From Cycas panzhihuaensis (Eukaryota; Cycadophyta): DNA of 64,000 nucleotides. The notes beneath the pieces are model-generated. The model had not been told where the DNA came from and did no database searches. It saw only the letters and a program-made list of their open reading frames with translations. A program made the position numbers and the translations under genes. Below, piece after piece: positions 44,989-57,029 of the stretch (the first letter of the stretch is position 1; each line of letters begins with the position of its first letter). The DNA is taken from NCBI GenBank assembly GCA_023213395.1, contig CM041465.1:36339741-36403740 (forward strand), written 5' to 3'.

Positions 44989-46449
44989 ATGATGCAGACA
45001 CCTTTGAACCAGTCTCAGTCCTCTCCTTCTGGGAGGACTTACTTTGAAGTATTAAGAACTGAAAACAATGAGGAACAAGATTTATCCCCTGTCAAAATTG
45101 GAAATAGATACAAACTCTCGATACCGATAGAAGTTACTGAAAAAACCATTCAATACTGGGAATACAATCTGGTAGGCAGGTTCTCGGGTCTAAGGCCAGG
45201 TCTAGACATTATCAGGGAGTGGATCAGGAACAAATGGAAGACCAAAAACCCTGTCCAAGTTATGGATATGCCTAAGGGGTGCGTCCTCTTTAGGTTTTTA
45301 AGCCAGGAGGATATGATTCCCATTTTGATGAAGTCTCCTTGGATGTTTGGGCGAAAGGCCATGTCATTGGAGAAATGGCATCCTGATTTTGACCTAGGCA
45401 TCCCTGTGGTTAAACAAGCTCCGGTTTGGGTTCAACTTCCTGGGCTCCCCCTACATTTTTGGAATCCAGAGACGGTCAAAGGGATGGCCAAAATGATAGG
45501 GCCTCTTTTAGCCTGGGATTCAGCTACAAAACACAGATCTAGATTGATGAATGCCAGATTTTGTGTTCTGGTTAAGCTTGACAGCGAGCTTCCGGTGGAG
45601 ATAGAGCTTGAGTCGGATGGTAGATCTATCATCCAAGGTTTATATTATGAGGTGGAGTCTTTCAGGTGCTCAAAATGTAAGAATAGGGGTCATCTCCCCT
45701 TTCAATGCCCTAAGGTTCCATTGAGGGTGGACATTCAAGAGGAAGGGAAGGAGGTAGAAGTTAAGGGAGAGACAACGATGGAAGAAAATTGTGAACTCAG
45801 ATAGGAGAAAGCGGATAGTGTAGAGGTGGTTTCCCGCAGTGATCGAGGAGGCGGGCAGGACGCTACTGGGGCTGGTCCCACAGGTAGAGATTCTGAAGAT
45901 CTGGAGGTCAACAAGGAAACTCAAGAAGTCGGGGGCAAGGTCCCAATGGAGGAGAAGATGGATAGGGGTGTTTTTAAAGGTGTGGAGTCCGAAGGCTTCT
46001 CCCGACTGGTGGATCCTTTGGATCCAAGATGGTTGCAGGTGGAAGGGGATCTCCGTACCTCAGCTAATGAGGAGGTACGCGCTAAGCTTGCCAAGAATAT
46101 TAACTGGGACTTAGAGGACTACTTTTCTGAGCCTGAGGAAGGGGGCCCGAGAGAGCAGAGTCATGAGGAGAGACAGGCGGGTCCTGTGGCTGAAGGAGGA
46201 GCAGGAGGTGGGTCAAGAGGTGCAGATTCAAGTAGAGGAGGGGGTGGAACACACAAATGGGTATCAAAAAGTAACACTTCTGAAGTGAGGAAGGCCCCAA
46301 ATTATGGGATGGAGAAGAAGGTGGGTAGACCCCCTAGAAAAGCCATAAGGGAGAAAGAAACACAAGCCCAGATAGACATGGGGTACCTGAGCACGTTGAA
46401 GGAGGGGGGAGCACTTGAAGGCCCTAACCTCAGAAGCAGGAAAGGATGA
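44989..46449 (+). pseudogene. LINE ORF1, RNA-binding protein, one in-frame stop
   Basis: ATG at 44989, TGA at 46447; 487 codons in one frame with a single TAG at 45802. Residues about 40-180 are the DUF4283-type domain of plant L1 ORF1: WEYNLVGRFSGLRPGLDIIR, VMDMPKGCVLFRFLSQEDM, SPWMFGRKAMSLEKWHPDF, VWVQLPGLPLHFWNPE. A zinc knuckle YYEVESFRCSKCKNRGHLP then FQCP follows (C-x2-C-x4-H-x4-C). After the stop the frame is Gly/Glu/Arg-rich with a basic end (KKVGRPPRKAIREKE). ORF1 protein coats LINE RNA. The stop codon overlaps the ORF2 start by one codon shift (ATGA). Confidence 0.9.
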
Positions 46450-47312
46450 GGGGCGAAGCTTCATTCATGAAAGTTCTCTCATGGAACATTAGGGGGCTAA
46501 ACGCCCTGTCAAAGCAGAGATTGGTTAGAGAGCTTAGGATAAGGGTAGAGGCTGACATTGTACTCTTGCAGGAGACAAAGGTGGAGCAGATTAAGGAAGT
46601 AGAGGTGTTTCACAAGATTTGGAGGAAGGGAGAGGGGAAGACTAGTGTAGGCTCGGCCGGTTCCCCTCTATGGAACCCCAAAAGGTGGAAAGGGTATGAG
46701 GTGTGCAAGAGCGAACACTTCTTAACCGTTGGGTTGGTGAGTGCATCCACCAACAAGGAGTATTGGATCACCAACATCTATGCTCCTAATTCGGTGGAGG
46801 GAAGGAGGAGATTATGGGAGGGTTTGGTGGAATCCCATAAAGACTGGAAGGGGCCCTGGATGGTGGCGGGGGACTTCAACTCTCCCCTGTGTCCGGAAGA
46901 GAAGAAAGGAGGGCAAGGGGGATGGACTAGAAGTATGTCAGATCTTGGTGCGTTTTTGCAATCGGGTGGCCTGATGGATGTGCCTCTTAGGGGTGCTAGG
47001 TTTACCTGGTCTAACAGGCGGCTAGGTCCCAATCACATTCAATGCGGATTGGATAGGATGGTAATAAACTATGATTGGGCCTGTCATTTTGAAGGGGTAA
47101 AGTTGGAGACCCTCCCGAAAGCTGGGTCAGACCACACGCCCCTCATTTTGGAGGGGTCCGTTCCGTCCTTTTATAAAGGGACGCCATTTAAACCGATGTG
47201 GCGTAAAACACGATTTGATAGAAAGGATCCGGGAATGGTGGGGTATCCAGGTGCAGGGTTGTGCCATGTTCAGATTCTCGAGGAAACTAAGCTGGGTCAA
47301 GAAACAAGTTAA
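46446..47312 (+). pseudogene. LINE ORF2, endonuclease domain
   Basis: ATG at 46446 overlaps the ORF1 stop. Apurinic-type endonuclease motifs in order: MKVLSWNIRGLNALSKQ (catalytic Asn), ADIVLLQETKV (metal-binding Glu), YWITNIYAPNSVEGRRRLWE, WMVAGDFNSPL (Asp and Asn), ARFTWSNRRLGPNHIQCGLD (Arg of SRLDR changed to Gly), AGSDHTPLIL (Asp-His). This enzyme nicks target DNA to prime reverse transcription. The real frame leaves this one near 47215, where a one-base change shifts into the RT frame; the tail after KTRFD is out of frame. Confidence 0.9.
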
Positions 47313-49500
47313 AGTTTGGAACAAGGAGGTCTTTGGAAATATCTTTGGACAGAAATGTCTCATGGTGGAGGATCTAAAGGGGATAGAGGAGAGGATCCAG
47401 AGGGAGGGTAGAACCCAGGAACTGGGCTATGAGGAGCTCTCAATTTCCAGGAAATATGAGGAGGTGCTGGAAAGGAAGGAAATCTTCTGGAAACAGAAGT
47501 CCAGAGAGCAATGGATAAAGGAGGGGGATAGGAACACTAAGTTCTTCCATCTGTCCACCTTGAGACATAGGGCCCATAACAGGATCGATAAGATTCGTAG
47601 CAGGGATGGGGTTGTGTATGAGGCGGAGGATCAGATTGGGGGTATTACGATGGACTATTTCAAGGACCTATATACAGAACCAGGATGTTAGGATCCTGTC
47701 CTCAGGGCGACTCTTTTATAATATATCCCAAAAGTGATTTCTGAGGAACGGAATAATAAACTGACAGAACCCTTCACTCAGGAGGAGGTCGAGGGGGCCT
47801 TATTTAAGATGGGTCGTGATAAGGCCCCTGGGCTGGACGGTTTTCCTCCAGGTTTTTTTCAGGAATACTAGGAGATAATCAAGGATGATCTGTTGATGGC
47901 ACTTAACGAATTTTTCCAAAAGCATACAATTCTGAAGGAGTGGCAGGCTACATTCTTGGTGTTGATCCCAAAGAAGGAAGGAGTGGAAGCCATGGAAGAT
48001 TTCAGACCGATTAGTCTATGCAACGTCAAATATAAGATTTTGGCTAAAGTGCTGGCGAACCGTTTGAGAGAGTATCTCCCAGAGATTATTTCTCCAAATC
48101 AGGACGGGTTTGTGAAAGGTGGACAAATTTCGGACGGTATTATTATTGTCCATGAGACCCTACATTCGACGATGAACCGAAAGGAACCGGGGATGATCAT
48201 TAAAACAGATATGTCCAAAGCCTATGATCGGGTGGCTTGGGACTGTTTGATGGAGTGTCTTGAGGCTTTTGGTTTCGGAGAGGTATGGAGGGAGTGGATG
48301 AGATGCTGTATCTCTGGAGTTTCCTTCTCGGTAATTATAAATGGAAGGTCGACCCCCTTCTTTGCCAGATCGAGGGGTTTGAGGCAAGGTGACCCCCTTT
48401 CCCCCTTCTTGTTTATTATCATGGTTGAAATGTTAGGTAGGGCGTCGATGGAGGCCCAGAGGGTGGGGAGGATAATAGGTTTGAGAGCCTCCTCCTATCT
48501 AGATAATATTGTGCTTCATCAGTTTGTAGATGACAATACTTTTCTATGCAGAGCCTCAGTGGGGGAGGCTAAGGCCTTAAAATTGGGTTTACAGGCATAT
48601 GAAAAGGCTACAAACTAAAAAATAAATTTGAACAAAAGCGCGATCTTTTTTATCAATACTCTGGAGAGGCTACAGGGAAAGATAAGCAGAATTTTGGAGA
48701 TGGATAGAGGCTCTCTCCCCAGCTCTTACCTTGGTATGCCTCTCTTTGTGGGCAAGGTGGGGAAGGAAATGTGGGACCCAGTAGTAAGCAGGTTCTATAG
48801 GAAATTGGCTGGATGGAAAGGGGCCCTCCTCAGTTGGGCTGGGAAAATACAGTTATTAGTGGCTTCTTTGCAGAGTATCCCGGTCTATCAAATGACGGTC
48901 TTTAAAATACCGAGCAAGGTCATCTCTACCTTGGAAGGAATCATAAAGAGATTTCTGTGGTCGGGTGTTGAGGATAAAAGGAGATTTCACCTGGTGTCAT
49001 AGGAAAAGGTATGCAGGCCCAAGTGGGCGGGAGGTCTCAGCGTTAGAAGGCTGGGCTTTTTTAACGAGGCTCTTTTGGCAAAGACGGGGTGGAGACTCAC
49101 TAAAGAGGTTGGATCAGCATGATGGAAAATCATAGCAAGAAAGTATCTGGGGGATAGTCACTTCCTTCTAGAGGAGGGACTCTGTTTGGAGGGATCCCAG
49201 GTTTGGAGAGCTATCAGGTCCTCGAGATCTCTTCTTCGTGAAGGTATGCGCTGGAAGTTGGGGGACGGCGAAAGCATTAGGTTCTGGGAAGATAGATGGT
49301 GCGGGCATTTTAAACTCGAGGAGATGCCTAACCTTGGGGTCTTGAAGAGGGAATGTGTAAGTCGCTTTGGCCCCTTTGTCAAGAATTATTGGGTTGGGGA
49401 AGGGAAGGATAGGAAGTGGAGATCGTTTGAGGAAGTGCTTGGCCTTTAAGAGACGATCACCAGGGTGATAGAGATCTTAGATAGCTAGTATATTCCGAAG
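47215..49500 (+). pseudogene. LINE ORF2, reverse transcriptase domain
   Basis: Same frame throughout, broken by stops at 47689, 47719, 47869, 48616, 49000, 49120, 49447 and 49486. A basic linker has KQKSREQWIKEGDRNTKFFH. RT blocks: GRDKAPGLDGFPPGFF, WQATFLVLIPKKEG, FRPISLCNVKYKILAKVLAN, NQDGFVKGGQISDGIIIVHE, KTDMSKAYDRVAWDCL, RGLRQGDPLSPFLFI, LHQFVDDNTFLC. The catalytic loop reads FVDD where plant L1s usually have FADD. LGMPLFVGKVGKEMW and MRWKLGDGESIRFWEDRWCG mark the conserved downstream region. Confidence 0.9.
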
Positions 49501-50628
49501 AGGTCGATTCCAGACTCCCTAATATGGCCTTCTTCGTCTTCGGGATTATATACGGTTAAAGCTGGTTATAATCTTAGAATGAGCAGAGAAGGATGGGACA
49601 GGAATGACTTGTTAGCTAGGGTTTGGAAGATGGGGGTGCTTCCAAAAATTGCAGCCTTCTGGTGGTTATGCCTCCAAAACAAATTACTTACACTGGATAA
49701 TCTTTCAAAGAGGGGCTTCCATTTGGCGAGTAGATGTATACTTTGTAAGTTGGCTGCGGAAACCCTGGACCACCTCTGTATTCACTGCCCCTACTCGGAG
49801 GGCATTTGGAGTGCTTTATGGACCAGGGTGGGGATAGCCTGGGTCTCTTCGTACTCCCTGGGCGAGCGATGGTCAGCTTGGATTTCTCCCTTTAAAAGTA
49901 AAATCCTTTCTAGACTATGGAAGATGATCCTTCCGGTAGGCTCCTGGTTCATTTGGAAGGAACGAAACAGGAGGATCTTCGAAGATAAAGAGAAGGATAG
50001 TCAGGTGTTGCTGAAAGAGATCAGAAAAGCCATCTTAGAAATGATGGACGGATTAAAGGAGGATAGGATTCCCAGAGGGGAAGAAGATATTATTAAAGAA
50101 TGGGGTATAGTTCCCCTAGACGGTGTTAAAACAAGGAGAAGAGATGTTAAGTGGCATCCTCCAGATGCATTATGGGTAAAAGTCAATTTTGATGGTGCTG
50201 CTAAAGGCAACCCTGGTGAAGCAGGAGGGGGAGGTCTATGTAGGGACCACGGAGGCAATCCGAGGTGGGTGTTTGCGGAATACCTAGGGATTCAATCGAA
50301 CTAGAGAGCTGAGGTTCGGGCTATGTTGAGGGCCACTATTCTGCTGGAGGAGGAAAGTGGGCAAAAGGTGATATTAGAGGGGGATTCAATGTACGCTATA
50401 AAATGCTTGAGAGGGGAAGTGGATCCTGGATGGGAAAACAACGATCTTTTTAGGGATATCCAGGATGTTTTGGGCACTAGAGCTAAGGTTCAGATCCAGC
50501 ATACTTATAGAGAAGGAAATTCGGCAGCAGATTGGTTGGCAAACTAGGCAGTGATTAATAAGAGAATAAAAGTCTGGAAAGAGGAGTTCCCGGAGGAGTT
50601 ATTGAGACTGGTCAGGGCGGATGCATAG
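49501..50628 (+). pseudogene. LINE ORF2, C-terminal zf-RVT and RNase H domains
   Basis: Continues the RT frame to TAG at 50626, with stops at 50302 and 50545. The zinc-ribbon-like RVT-associated part reads IAAFWWLCLQNKLLTLDNLS, CILCKLAAETLDHLCIHCPY, WSALWTRVGI. RNase H follows: WVKVNFDGAAKGNPGEAGGG (first Asp), RAEVRAMLRATIL (Glu), VILEGDSMYAIKCL (Asp), HTYREGNSAADWLAN. An RNase H C-terminal to RT is characteristic of plant L1 lineages. The last part, INKRIKVWKEEFPEELL, is repeated in the second LINE copy at 63874-64000. Confidence 0.88.
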
Positions 50629-50797
50629 ATGGGTGTGGTATCAGGAGAAGAAGATCAGAATTTGGGCTAGACCATGGGCCTGTCATGGTCAGTTTTTCTT
50701 AGCCGTACGACCTTGATGTACCGGGTTTGGGGACCTAGTTAAAACCCCCTGTAATTCTATTTTACCTTATCAAAAAAAAAAGATCCCAAATATTTAT

Positions 50798-51560
50798 AAA
50801 AATGGTTTAATTTTTGAACAAAAATGTAATTTTTTTATCAATATTAAAAATTGACCTATGCATCTCTTCATTCAATAATTGAATTAGGGTCTCGATTGTA
50901 ATTCATGCTTTTGTTACACTTCAACATTGATATGTTCTGCATAAGGGTGATTCAGGAATTTTCCTCACGATCTATGCAAGATTTTTATGTCTTCGATGGT
51001 AGATTTTTCTATGGCAACACTACTTACATTCATTGGCGACTACATTAATCTATAATATCTATCTAATTTTTGTGGTGTGGGTGTTTTTCACGTAGTCATG
51101 GTAGATGGATGTCACAAGCATAATTGATGCAACAGAGGATAAATAAGGAGATGAGGTTGTTTATGTTGATTTGTAGATTAATCCATAAGCAATTCGTGGC
51201 GTTAAAACCTTTGGCAGTGCAAATATCTCTATCCACAAATCATTATAACTTGGGGCAAACAGTGCAGGGAATGGCAATGGCATATCTGTGTAGGGCAATC
51301 GACCATGGGCTATATAGTTCAAGTGGATAACTGCTTAATGGGCATAAAATATTCACAATAATATTCATCAATAAGTTCCACTTTCATGCATAACAATGGA
51401 TCATTAATAGTAGGCATTATTATTATTACTATTCTGTGGGTGGTTTGTCTTAATAAATCTCCATTTTCGAGTGGTAAACTACAATTGGTCACAACATTCA
51501 TGGATAAACAATAAATTCATTAACCTTTAATGTATAAGCCTTGGTTTAAATATATGTATG
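50798..51560. other. Intergenic sequence, no gene seen
   Basis: It continues the AT-rich background after the LINE target duplication up to the copia target duplication AGATC (51561-51565). No recognisable coding. Confidence 0.5.
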
Positions 51561-51565
51561 AGATC

Positions 51566-51991
51566 CGATGGCATAGGCACATGCACATAGTCATTAAATC
51601 ACAGGTATAAAAGGAAAAACATAAACAAAATGACAATGCACATGTACACAGTTGACAGGTGGAAAACCCCTTCTGGGAAGAAAAACCACCTCTTAATCTA
51701 AGTAGTATTAATAAATAAATAAAAGACAATACAATAACCAACCTCTAAAATACAGCCTGGTTTCAGGCATACATACATACCTCCTAGATTCTTAGAACTT
51801 ATTCTATGAATCTAAGAACCTAATAAATAGGACAGAGGTTCATTGGAATGCGGTTTCGTATTTCAACGACCATCCACAATTCAATTAACATTTAACATAA
51901 GTTTATAACTTTAGAATCACTTAAATAATTTTTAAGACATGTGACTTAAATAATAACATTAAAACATAAGTTTACATTATATAAATTAATA
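51566..51991 (-). repeat. 3' LTR of the copia element
   Basis: Plus-strand text starts CGATGGCATAGGCACATG and ends TTAATA; partner of 58708-59135. The polypurine tract AAAGGGGGA (minus strand, plus 51992-52000) adjoins it. 426 bp. Confidence 0.9.
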
Positions 51992-52039
51992 TCCCCCTTT
52001 AATATAAACTTTTGTGCTAGAGAAAAAAGAAGAGCTTCA

Positions 52040-53470
52040 TCACAATGATCTCCCTTTGATGGAGACTTCTTTTATCTATAATAAATCTTTGAGGTGTAAA
52101 AACTTTGGTTCAATTAATGACTTCATAAGAATATCATCAATTTGTAAATCTGTTGGATAATATGACAAACAAACAAGATTATCAGTAACTAAATTACGAA
52201 TAAAATGTTAATGTAATTCAATATGTTTAGTTCTAGAATGAGAAACAGGATTAGTAGCAATAGCAATTGCACCTTGATTATCAATTTTAATTTCAATTGA
52301 AGAGTTTAGAGTCAGACCAATTTCATTTAGTAGTGATTTTAGCCAAAGTACTTCTTTACCAGCTTCGACTAATGCTCAATATTCAGCTTCAGTTGTTGAT
52401 AATGCTAGTGCCTGCATTTTTTTGCTAGACCAAGTAATAAGTGAGGAATCAATAAAAAATACATAATCGGAAGTAGATTTACGATCATTTGAATCACCTG
52501 CCTAATCAGAATCTGTATATCCAGTTAATGTTAATGGTTTATTATAAAAGTTATAAGTTAAACCATGAAACACAATATTCTTTAGATAGTGTAAGATTAG
52601 TTTGGCTGCTTTCCAGTGAGATTTATATGGTTGTTACATATATCTGGAGCATAAAGCAACATCGTAAGAAATGTTAGGATGGGTGTGAGTGAGATAGATT
52701 AGACTACCAATGAGTTGTCTGTAGAGAGTTGGACCACATAATAGAGTTAAACAATCAGTAGACAGTTTAACTCCTAATTGTAAAGGATTAGATACAGGTT
52801 TAGCATTTTCCATGTTAAACCTCTGAAGTAAATCGAGAATATACTTAGGTTGGGATAGTGATATATTTGATTGATTTTGATAGATTTGTAAACCTAAAAA
52901 GTAATGTAATAGACCTAAATCGGTCATTTCAAATTTGTTCATTAAAGTTAATTTGAGATGATGAATATTATGGGTTGATGATCCAGTGATAATAATGTCA
53001 TCAACATAAAGGATTAGGATGGTAAGATTTTCATCTTCACGTTTAAAATAAAGATTTGGATCACTAATACATCTAGTGTATCTAATGTGGATTAAGTAAT
53101 CATCGACTTTGGTATACCAAGCTCTAGGAGCTTGTTTTAAACCATAAATAGATTTTTTAAGTTTACAGACTAAATTAGGATTTTTAATATATCCAGGTGG
53201 CTGTGACATGTAGATCTCTTCTTTGAGATCACCATTTAAGAAAGCACTCTTAACATCTATTTGGTGGATTTCCCAACCAAATTTGGTTGTAAGAGGAATG
53301 ATTGTCTTGATTGTATTCATCTTTGCGACAGGAGCAAAGGTTTCATTATAGTCAATGCCATCTATTTGGGAAAATCCTTTGGCAACAAGGCGAGTTTTAT
53401 ATTTTTCCACTACGCCTGTTGAATTATATTTAGTTCTATAAACCTATTTACAGTCGACTACATTTTTTCT
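52040..53470 (-). pseudogene. RT and RNase H of the copia element
   Basis: From 53410 an open stretch of 258 codons carries KTRLVAKGFSQIDGIDYNET, IHQIDVKSAFLNGDLKEEIY, SIYGLKQAPRAWYTKVDDYL and ILILYVDDIIITG (YVDD, residues 135-138), then FEMTDLGLLHYFLGLQIYQ. After 52634 stops appear, but RNase H text continues: LALSTTEAEY, LKSLLNEIGLTLNSSIEIK, DNQGAIAIATNPVSHSRTKH, ending EVSIKGRSL with TGA at 52042-52040. RT and RNase H make the element's cDNA. The palm is intact; the copy as a whole is not. Confidence 0.88.
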
Positions 53471-53899
53471 AGTTGGAAGAGGAACAAGATCCCAAGTAGA
53501 ATTTTTAATTAAGGCAGCAAATTTAGTCTGCATAGCATCTTGCCATATAGGATTATTGCTGGCTTATTTAAAAGTTTTGGGATCATTGTTTTCCATTATT
53601 TTTTCCATTAAAGCAAAATTTGCATGAAGTTTTTATGCACGTGTGCGCCTAGTATCAGTAGGATTGCCTACATTAGATCCAGCATCAGCAAGCATTTTGG
53701 TTGCCCAAACTAGTTACTTATGAGTAACTGAATCTGAGGTTGTAAGTTGATTTGATGTGCTAGCTTGAAGAGAAGGATCTGATTCAGTGGGTTCTGATAA
53801 GGTCCAATTTTGGACTTGAGTTGATAAAGAATCTATGATATCTGAATCAACTTATTTATCAGAATCGTCAACCAAACGAGTGTTAGTTAACAAATCTTC

Positions 53900-55225
53900 A
53901 ATAGGAAGTTCTACATAAGTAGATGTTGAAGTAGAGACTTCTTCATCAAATACTACATCACGTAAAATAGAAATGTTATATGTGACTGGATCTAAAAGTC
54001 TATAGGCTTTACTCTCTTCGTTGTAGCTAACGAAGATGTATTTTTGACTTTTTTAATCTAATTTTTTATGTTTTTCATGAGGGATATGTCCCCACGTGAT
54101 ACTACCGAAGATTCGTAAGTGTTGGACAGATGGTTTTCTTCCAAATCATTTTTGTTCTGGAGTGACATTCTGTAAACTTTTACTGGGTAAACGATTTAAT
54201 AAATAATTAGAGCAATTAATTGCTTCTGTCCATAGTTTTAGATCGAGATTCTTTACATGTAACATGCAACGAGTCATTTCAACAAGAGTATGGTTTTTAC
54301 GTTCAGCAATACTGTTTTGTTGAGGCATGTATGCAACTAAATGTTGGAATTTAATTTCATGTGATTTGCAGAAAGAGGTAAAATTTCTACTTAAATATTA
54401 CTTAGCATTATTAGATCAGAATATTTTGATTCTTGAATTGGATTGATGTTCTACTAATGTTTTATATTCAACGAAAATGTCAAACACTTGACTGCATATT
54501 TTGAGTATATAAACCCAACATTTTCTTGAATAATCATCAATGAATGTAATGAAATAACGAGATCCTGAGTATGATGATATATGAAAAGGTCCACATATAT
54601 CAGAGTGGACAAGTTCCAGTGGAGCAGTTGCTTGGCATTGAGTTTTGCATGGAAATGGATCCATGTGTTGTTTGCCTGTCACACAGGCTTCACAAACACC
54701 ATAAACAGTGTTTAATGGTGGTAAACCATGGACCATTTCATGCTTGATTAAATATTACAATTTGCCATAGCTAGTATGGCCAAATCCCGCATGCCAAAGT
54801 TTACTGACTGAGTCAGATTTAGCAATGAAGGTACTAAATGGTTTTGATTTATTATTTTAAAAACTAGTCATACTATAGAGACATGTGTTATGATCAACAG
54901 GTCCTGAAGCAATACGTTTGAATTTGTGTAATGGATCTTTAATGACAAATTTATTTTTCCAGAATTCGACAACAAGGTCTTTCTGGCAAATTTGATATAC
55001 TAAGAGGAGGTTTGGTAACAAACCAGGTACGTAAAAAATGTCCTTGATTGAACCATCCTTTACGGTAACATCACCAGATCCTTTAACTTTGAGTTGATTA
55101 CCACTACCGAAAGAAATTTCTTCTTCAGAGTTCATTTTGGATTGCTAGGTGGTTAAGTTTTTCTGGTGTCCAGTCATATGATGGGACGCACCATAGTCAA
55201 GGATCCATTGCGGTGGTTGGTTAGA
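53900..55225 (-). pseudogene. Protease and integrase of the copia element
   Basis: The protease motif WILDYGASHHMTGHQKNL (near 55165-55205) keeps its catalytic Asp. The segment 55135-54857 reads EEEISFGSGNQLKVKGSGDV, then VPGLLPNLLLVYQICQKDL. Integrase from 54736: VYGVCEACVTGKQHMDPF (zinc part), LELVHSDICGPFHISSYSGS (first Asp), TFIDDYSRKCWVYIL, then after stops MPQQNSIAERKNHTLVEMTR (catalytic Glu). A stop separates the domains at 54852 and several more follow. Confidence 0.85.
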
Positions 55226-55329
55226 AGGAGTAACAAACGTAGAAGTTGTTGCTGCCAAGGAACGATTATGAAATTGACGGTTTTATTGTCGTGATTTTCA
55301 ATGTGTTTGAAAATGAGATTGAGAATAGG

Positions 55330-56299
55330 ATTACGATTTATTTTGTAATCCCTTGGAAGCTTTCCATACTTCTGAAGCTATTCTACTTCTACAGACATCA
55401 ATAGTATGGCCTCTTTTATAACAGTAGGCACAACTAGTGTTCTGAGAAGAAGATGTATTGTTTCTATTAGAAACGAATTGATTGGTGGTATTCTGGTTTT
55501 TAGTTGGATTAGAATATTTAACATTATTTTAAAAATTAGATGATAAACCTCGATGAGGTTTATTGAGTTTTTGATTGTTATTATGAAAGTTGTTATTCTA
55601 TTGTTTAATATTAAATTGTGGCTTAGTTTTAGAAAATAAAGCCTGTAAATGATCTTTTATTGCACCTGTTCTGATTAACATTTGTTGATATTCAATCGGC
55701 TGATTTGTTAGCTGATTAAATGTGATAGGTGGATTGCCAGCTTGTTGTCTGGCAGCTTGGTAAAGATTGAAGTGTTTTGGTAATTTATTAACTGTAAGAC
55801 GTACGAGCATGTTGTCGTCTTTGACATACGTAGTTATTTTTTCTATATCGCCTTCTTTGGTTTTTGATTTAATACAATTATCTAGATCTTTATTGATTGA
55901 TTGAATTTTTGTTAAAAAATCCTCAACATTTGTAAAGTCGTTAAAAGTCAGATTATATAATTGTTCTTCTAGGATAGCTACTTGAAGTGTATCAACTTTG
56001 TCGCATTTTTCTTCTAAGGTTTTCCAGACAGTAGCTAAGTCATCTTTTTCAGAAAATTGCCAACCGATTTCTAGTGAGAGAGAATTTAATATGGTGCCTA
56101 ATGCGGCATCTGAGTTCATTAGATATACTATAAGATTCGCAGTAGCATCTACTTTTGGTTTTTGGAATTCACCTATCACATATCGCCATACTTTTTGCTG
56201 TTTGAGCTGATGGGATATGCGATTCCTCCAGTCGACATAGTTTGAACTGGTTAATACTGGAATTAGAATGCAGGTGACTGTCCCTAGCATTAATGCCAT
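55330..56299 (-). pseudogene. gag and zinc knuckle of the copia element
   Basis: ATG at 56299 opens a frame of 233 codons: LIPVLTSSNYVDWRNRISHQ, QKVWRYVIGEFQKPKVDAT, MNSDAALGTILNSLSLEIG, DLATVWKTLEEKCDKVDTLQ. This is the Retrotran_gag/UBN2-type capsid. After the stop at 55598 further text leads to an intact zinc knuckle CAYCYKRGHTIDVC (about 55396-55437) and RSRIASEVWKASKGLQNK. Gag and knuckle package element RNA. Only one or two stops separate the parts. Confidence 0.88.
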
Positions 56300-57029
56300 A
56301 TTGGGAGTGTTGAGGTATATTTGAAGATTAAAAAATTATGAAGGTGACTTGAAAAAATAATTACCTAATGAAAAACACTAATCTTGTTAATAGATCTAAT
56401 TTACAAAGACATCTTAATTTGCATTGATTGATTTTAAGATAAAAAGATCATGTGTTTTTAAATAGAAATAAACAAACATCAATTTCTTAAGCAGTTATTT
56501 TAAAAAAATAGTTTTCTTTTAGTAAAAATAGTTCTCTTTTAGAAAAAAAAAATCTCCTTTAGAAAAATAAACTGACCCCCTTAAAAATAACAATTCCCTT
56601 TTAGAAAAAAATGTATAATTTTAAGGATTAAATTTAAATCTTATAGATTAAGTGTTAAAAGGAAATTAAAAAATGTAATGGTAAAAGATTAATTAGATTT
56701 ACCTAGGATTAACTATATTTGTTTTAAGTAATTAAAAAATGTAGTTAAATTTAATCGTTAAAATGCATTGAAAGATAATAATAATAAGAGAATAAGGTTT
56801 ATATATACCTTATAAGGAGAAAACTTAAGAGAGTAGGATTTTGTTTAAATATTAATAAAAAGTTTGGAGGGGAAAGGGGAGAATGTAATTAAGAGAGAGT
56901 TTGTATTGAAAAACAAAAAAAAGGTATTAAATTTATTTTAACAAAGGTATTATAGGAGGGGTTGGTTATAATAAAAAATGTTTTAAGGGGAGGGAATTAG
57001 ATTTAAGTCATAGTATAAAATATAATATG
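56300..57029 (-). other. AT-rich 5' leader of the copia element
   Basis: Poly-A/T-rich, with repeated TTTTAGAAAAA-type runs (56510-56620). The part next to gag matches the leader of the truncated copy (29800-29961), for example ACTCCCAATATG. No coding. Confidence 0.6.

Larger units (their letters stand above)
44463..50780 (+). mobile_element. Full-length plant L1 LINE with 17-bp target duplication
   Basis: AGATCCCAAATATTTAT occurs at 44446-44462 and 50781-50797. The 6.3 kb between them has a GC-richer 5' UTR (44463-44988), ORF1 with a zinc knuckle, ORF2 with endonuclease, reverse transcriptase and RNase H, a 3' UTR and an A-tail directly before the second repeat. This is the complete anatomy of a target-primed L1 insertion. 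ORF1 has one stop; ORF2 has one frameshift and ten premature stops, so it is no longer autonomous. A second copy of the family begins at 63691. Confidence 0.93.
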
